The translations under genes were made by a program, and so were the position numbers. Shown here piece after piece: positions 5,991 to 6,178 of a stretch of 6,178 nt of DNA (positions are counted from its first letter, which is position 1; every line of letters starts with the position of its first letter). The notes under the pieces are model-generated. The model was given only the letters and a program-made list of their open reading frames with translations, did no database searches and was not told the origin of the DNA. This stretch comes from Candidatus Merdenecus merdavium (GTDB taxonomy: Bacteria; Bacillota; Clostridia; Lachnospirales; Lachnospiraceae), in the NCBI GenBank assembly GCA_018715425.1, contig DVLR01000235.1, positions 1 to 6,178 on the forward strand. The letters run 5' to 3'.

Positions 5991-6178
5991 ATGATATCAA
6001 AGGATTTTCAAGATATTCAAAATACTAAGAAGTATATTAGTTTGATGAATCCTGTATTTAATAAAGCAGCCTTGTTTAGCGACGAAACAAAGGCATATCG
6101 AGTGCCGGAAGAGCCACAATGCAATGAAACAGTTACAATCCGTTTTAGAACGGCTAAAGATAATGTCGATGCAGTTTT
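5991..6178 (+). CDS. GH13-type alpha-glycosidase, N-terminal part (runs off the window)
   Basis: Only the first 62 codons plus two bases are present, with no stop. The start ATG is preceded by GAGG at 5980-5983, 7 nt away. The segment at residues 23-62 (FNKAALFSDETKAYRVP, then TVTIRFRTAKDNVDAV) resembles the N-terminal beta-sandwich domain (CBM34-like) of neopullulanase or maltogenic-amylase-type GH13 proteins common in Lachnospiraceae. Such enzymes hydrolyse alpha-glucan or maltodextrin linkages. No signal peptide is visible, which suggests a cytoplasmic enzyme acting on imported oligosaccharides. The catalytic barrel lies outside the window, so substrate and activity cannot be judged. Residues 1-18 may be an N-terminal extension, since homologues as I recall them begin near M19. 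The family assignment rests on remembered sequence pattern. Confidence 0.65.
   Translation, partial: MISKDFQDIQNTKKYISLMNPVFNKAALFSDETKAYRVPEEPQCNETVTIRFRTAKDNVDAV

Overview
The window is AT-rich DNA from a low-GC, endospore-forming Gram-positive, most likely of the class Clostridia. The gene order spoIIE - tilS - hpt - ftsH is the classic Firmicutes block. In Bacillus subtilis, yabS and yabT lie between spoIIE and tilS, and coaX follows ftsH. Here yabS and yabT are absent, and a GH13-type glycosidase follows ftsH. I associate that neighbour and its N-terminal sequence with Lachnospiraceae, but this placement is inference from family memory and was not searched.

Layout, all on the + strand. 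Bases 1-139 are non-coding and carry a promoter for spoIIE, with TTGACA and TATAAT 21 bp apart and a Spo0A-box-like sequence over the -35. Bases 140-1624 encode a complete but short SpoIIE phosphatase of 494 aa. It has one predicted membrane helix in place of the usual multi-pass domain. Bases 1625-1791 hold a near-consensus sigma-A promoter inside an inverted repeat, then a leader of about 125 nt. tilS (1792-3225) and hpt (3212-3730) overlap by 14 nt. ftsH (3776-5605) starts at TTG 45 bp later. Bases 5606-5990 are non-coding. They hold a perfect reverse-strand Spo0A box, an extended -10, two C-tracts, a strong intrinsic terminator and then a probable promoter for the next gene. From 5991 to the window end is the start of a GH13-type alpha-glycosidase.

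How the genes fit together. SpoIIE would dephosphorylate SpoIIAA to activate sigma-F, and its promoter looks built for Spo0A control. TilS (lysidine in tRNA-Ile), Hpt (purine salvage) and FtsH (membrane AAA+ protease) form a housekeeping transcription unit. In B. subtilis, TilS and HprT are reported to act together as an activator of ftsH, so the tight coupling may be regulatory as well as translational.

The coding genes are ordinary. The points most worth a second look are the stripped-down SpoIIE, its 21-bp-spacer promoter, and a possible C-rich small RNA (about 5799-5896) just before the terminator. I saw no mobile element, CRISPR array, tRNA or rRNA, and nothing I would call a new multi-gene system.
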